This document shows positions 30,429-32,720 of a DNA stretch of 32,720 nucleotides, piece after piece (positions within the stretch are counted from its first letter, which is position 1; each line of letters opens with the position of its first letter). The stretch comes from Candidatus Margulisiibacteriota bacterium (GTDB taxonomy: Bacteria; Margulisbacteria; Termititenacia; Termititenacales; Termititenacaceae): NCBI GenBank assembly GCA_031267055.1, contig JAIRZV010000069.1, positions 1 through 32,720 of the forward strand, written 5' to 3'. The notes below the pieces were generated by a model, which was not told the DNA's origin, searched no databases, and worked only from the letters and a program-made list of their open reading frames with translations. Position numbers and translations under genes: made by a program.

Positions 30429-30807
30429 TTTAGATATTGCGGAATGGATCCGTTATGCTAAAGGAAATTATGATGCTGCTCGAAAAATGGCGGAACAATT
30501 TCAGCCTGTGCCGTTAGAAATAGTCTGTTACCATTGCCAGCAAAGCGCCGAGAAAATCCTAAAAGCCTATATTCTGGCAAATGGAGATGAGTTGATAAAA
30601 ACCCACGATATTTATACTTTGCTGGAGCGTTGTAAATCATTTAACCCTGATTTTGAAAAGCTTGTAAAGACAGGAGCTGATCTGTCGGACTATGTGGCGC
30701 TTTCTCGTTACCCTGCTTTTGACACTATCACCATTGAAGATATGGAACAGGCTTTGGTTGCCGCCAAAAGTATTCTAGATTTTACTATTGGGCAGATCAG
30801 ACAATAG
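30415..30807 (+). CDS. HEPN-domain protein (toxin partner of MNT)
   Basis: The start is the ATG at 30415 (MRQDNLDIAEWIRYAKGNY), with AAAGG 6 nt upstream inside the MNT gene. The 130-aa protein is all-helical with the HEPN (PF05168-type) pattern: CYHCQQSAEKILKAYIL, KTHDIYTLLERC and ALSRYPAFDT. HEPN toxins of this kind are RNases in several systems. The usual R-x4-6-H motif is not apparent here, so activity cannot be assumed. It may be a non-classical partner binding nucleotides. Coupled translation with the nucleotidyltransferase supports a two-gene module. Confidence 0.82.
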   Translation: MRQDNLDIAEWIRYAKGNYDAARKMAEQFQPVPLEIVCYHCQQSAEKILKAYILANGDELIKTHDIYTLLERCKSFNPDFEKLVKTGADLSDYVALSRYPAFDTITIEDMEQALVAAKSILDFTIGQIRQ

Positions 30808-30884
30808 AGATTTATACTTAAAATGCATGGTGTATAGATTTTATATAATAAGTTTAGGCTGAACAGGCCTGCCCCTTTCTTTGC

Positions 30885-30890
30885 TAAAAT
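30885..30890 (+). promoter_or_regulatory. Extended -10 of miaA (leaderless)
   Basis: TGC-TAAAAT, then ACCCCC (6 nt), then the ATG at 30897. No SD is possible in this arrangement. Confidence 0.55.
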
Positions 30891-30896
30891 ACCCCC

Positions 30897-31763
30897 ATGC
30901 GCAAAATAACTTTGGTTGCCGGACCTACCGGTGTTGGCAAATCAGAATATGCTCTAAAACTGGCCAAAGAGCAGGACGCCGCGGTTATTTCCGTCGATGC
31001 TTTTCAAGTTTATCGCGGTCTGGACATTGGCACGGCCAAATTGACATTGGCCGAGCGGCAGGGCGTGCCGCATTACGCTATAGACATTGTCGAACCGACG
31101 CAGGATTTTTCTGTGGCGGATTATGTGCAGTATGTAGAAAATCTTTTGACCGGAGAATTGACGGAACGGAATATTATATTTTGCGGCGGCACAGGATTTT
31201 ATTACAACGCGTTGCTCAACGGCCTATCCCTGCCCATCGCCGCGAAAGACGAAACACTGCGCCGGAGATTGCGCGCGAGGGCCGCAGAAAATGGGCGGGA
31301 GTGGCTGTGGGACAAGTTAAAAAAAGTCGATCCGGCAGCCGCCGCGAAAATCCACGCCAACGATTTATTTCGGGTAGTACGTGCGCTGGAAGTCTATGAA
31401 CTGACCGGCCAAAAAATTTCCGTACAGCAGAAAAAACGGCCGTCGATTTTGGGACAGGATTACCGTATTATCGGCCTGACCATGCCGCGCGCGGAACTTT
31501 ATGCCAGATTGGACGCGCGTGTGGAGCATATGTTTGAGCACGGGTTGCTGGACGAGACGCGCGGCCTGCTTGCGCGCGGCTGTACGCCCGAGTTATCATC
31601 TATGCAGGCGATCGGCTACAAAGAAGCGTTGCGTTATTTGCAAGGATTGAGCGATCGAGAAAAAATGCTCGCGGAAATTAAACAAAACCCGCGCAATTTT
31701 GCCAAACGACAGTACACGTGGTTCCGCGCGTTTAAGGATGTACACTGGCAAGAAGTGAATTAA
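30897..31763 (+). CDS. miaA: tRNA dimethylallyltransferase
   Basis: The enzyme adds dimethylallyl from DMAPP to A37 of tRNAs reading UNN codons. The P-loop GPTGVGKS is at residues 9-16. SVDAFQVYRGLDIGTAK contains the catalytic Asp and the family DIGTAK (the usual D-S-M is D-A-F here). PHYAIDIVEP, the GGTGFYYNALLNG loop, QAIGYKEALRYL and RQYTWFR complete the MiaA pattern. The 288-aa length is short but normal for many phyla. No SD is present; the -10 lies 6 nt from the ATG. dapF follows after a long palindrome. Confidence 0.94.
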   Translation: MRKITLVAGPTGVGKSEYALKLAKEQDAAVISVDAFQVYRGLDIGTAKLTLAERQGVPHYAIDIVEPTQDFSVADYVQYVENLLTGELTERNIIFCGGTGFYYNALLNGLSLPIAAKDETLRRRLRARAAENGREWLWDKLKKVDPAAAAKIHANDLFRVVRALEVYELTGQKISVQQKKRPSILGQDYRIIGLTMPRAELYARLDARVEHMFEHGLLDETRGLLARGCTPELSSMQAIGYKEALRYLQGLSDREKMLAEIKQNPRNFAKRQYTWFRAFKDVHWQEVN

Positions 31764-31777
31764 GTATTAAAATAGCA

Positions 31778-31879
31778 AACAGTGAATATTTTGCCGGTGC
31801 GCGGTTTGGCTCGAACTTAACAAGCGAAGCGAAGTTAAGTGAGAGGCCACGGCGCGCGAAGGCAAAGATATTCACTGTT
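31778..31879. repeat. Long palindromic repeat between miaA and dapF, containing core copy 2
   Basis: Outer arms of 18 and 19 nt (AACAGTGAATATTTTGCC at 31778-31795 and its inverse at 31861-31879, one extra base) enclose a second hairpin. Its core 31812-31843 begins CGAACTTAACAAGCG and ends GAAGTTAAGTGAG. The core is the inverted, near-identical counterpart of 8112-8144. It ends about 12 nt before the dapF SD (AGGAGG), so it could also act as a terminator or a leader structure. Confidence 0.75.
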
Positions 31880-31903
31880 GGTTTATCAGGAGGAAAATAA
31901 GTA

Positions 31904-32720
31904 ATGAACTTTATCAAGCTCGAGGGACTGGGCAATGATTTTATTTTGTTTGACGCGCTGAAGAATGATTTAAGCGCAGTAAATTTTCATGAGCTGGCGC
32001 CAAAACTCTGCAACCGGCATTTCGGCATCGGCGCGGACGGACTGCTCATCGTGCGCAAATCCGAGAAGGCCGATTTTTATATGCAGACCATCAATGCCGA
32101 CGGTTCGGAGCCGCAAATGTGCGGTAACGGCATACGCTGTTTCGCGCGTTACGTTTACGAAAATTACGAGAAAAAAAGCATGATCTCGGTGGAAACTCTG
32201 GCCGGCATTATGCTGCCGGTGCTTGATCCGCAAAACAATATTATCGAAGTCGATATGGGTGAGCCGATCTTGGAGCCTGTTAAAATTCCGGTAAACTTTA
32301 CCGGCGGGAAAATGCTAAATGCGCCGGTGCGTATTTTAGACCAAACTTTTGCGATCACCGCGGTCTCGATGGGCAATCCGCACGGCGTGATCTTTGTCGA
32401 GGATGTCTCCGCCGTGAATGTGCCTGCTTACGGCGCGGCGCTGGAGACGCATGAGCTATTTCCCGAAAAAGCCAATATCGAATTTTGCCAAATCTTAAAT
32501 CGCGGCGAGATCAAAATGCGTGTCTGGGAACGCGGCGCCGGAGAAACTCTGGCCTGCGGCACCGGGGCCTGCGCCGCAGTAGTGGCCGGTGTCCAGACCG
32601 AACGTCTGGAGCGTGATGTCACAGTGCATCTGGCTGGCGGAGTTTTAAAAATTTCCTGGGACGCTGACGATAATCATGTGTCGATGTCCGGCCCGGCTTT
32701 TGAGGTTTTTAAAGGCGAGG
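31904..32720 (+). CDS. dapF: Diaminopimelate epimerase (partial, runs off the window)
   Basis: The enzyme interconverts LL- and meso-diaminopimelate for lysine and peptidoglycan, without cofactor. MNFIKLEGLGNDF is the invariant start. The two catalytic cysteines are Cys73 (MCGNGIRC) and Cys218 (ACGTGACAA). The substrate-binding GNPH is at 157-160 and ERGAGET at 209-215. 272 residues are visible and the stop is beyond the edge; the family is about 275-280 aa. An AGGAGG precedes the ATG by about 9 nt. The presence of dapF implies a DAP-containing cell wall. Confidence 0.95.
   Translation, partial: MNFIKLEGLGNDFILFDALKNDLSAVNFHELAPKLCNRHFGIGADGLLIVRKSEKADFYMQTINADGSEPQMCGNGIRCFARYVYENYEKKSMISVETLAGIMLPVLDPQNNIIEVDMGEPILEPVKIPVNFTGGKMLNAPVRILDQTFAITAVSMGNPHGVIFVEDVSAVNVPAYGAALETHELFPEKANIEFCQILNRGEIKMRVWERGAGETLACGTGACAAVVAGVQTERLERDVTVHLAGGVLKISWDADDNHVSMSGPAFEVFKGE

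Noticed and set aside
1..32720. CRISPR array or complete insertion sequence
   Set aside because: No regularly spaced direct repeats and no transposase gene with flanking inverted repeats were seen on either strand.

Overview
The window reads as a chromosomal segment of a bacterium I cannot place to species. Host genes include rho, rpsB-tsf, miaA, dapF, thrC, a class II branched-chain aminotransferase and tRNA-Gln(CUG). They have moderate GC and clear Shine-Dalgarno (SD) sites. Trk potassium uptake uses two separate TrkA-type subunits plus TrkH, as in Thermotoga, rather than one fused TrkA. A GH94 disaccharide phosphorylase and an orphan tail-collar fibre protein would suit a gut-associated or symbiotic member of an uncultured phylum (Margulisbacteria- or Elusimicrobia-like). 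That placement is a guess from gene content, not a demonstrated one.

Layout, left part (1-17.9 kb, mostly host). The 3' end of a branched-chain aminotransferase gene meets a convergent MazF-like toxin/antitoxin pair. Then come ogt with a short-chain dehydrogenase, a DUF3781 gene, a 38-codon ORF and a large GH94 phosphorylase. These are followed by an XRE regulator and a Fic protein with a palindromic operator array over the fic translation start. Next are the tail-collar fibre gene, a 61-aa protein and rho-trkA-trkA-trkH with a membrane-anchored OB-fold protein. A 470-bp non-coding stretch follows, holding a 14-C homopolymer and a cloverleaf-like set of hairpins. After it come a lipoprotein, rpsB-tsf behind a structured leader, NfeD and slipin, and tRNA-Gln.

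Middle (18.1 to about 27.9 kb). This is an AT-rich, decaying mobile element directly after tRNA-Gln. It carries a serine recombinase broken by at least four frameshifts and a pair of genes of unknown function. It also carries an 824-aa SF2 helicase fused to a PD-(D/E)XK nuclease-like domain, the most probable anti-phage cargo. A leftward replication operon follows (45-aa ORF, truncated radical SAM protein, two hypotheticals, a frameshifted plasmid-type replicase). It diverges from an XRE repressor across two operators that together form a 34-bp perfect palindrome. RhuM, a Zn-finger remnant and a truncated BRO antirepressor finish the element.

Right part (27.9-32.7 kb) is host again. It holds small hypotheticals, a GNAT-like protein, thrC, an MNT-HEPN toxin-antitoxin pair, miaA, a long palindromic repeat and dapF, which runs off the end.

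Two themes run through the window. At least twelve gene starts have an extended -10 promoter (TGn before a TATAAT-like hexamer), usually without a good -35. For several genes that have no SD, the -10 hexamer lies exactly 6 nt (or 7 nt) before the start codon, which predicts leaderless mRNAs.
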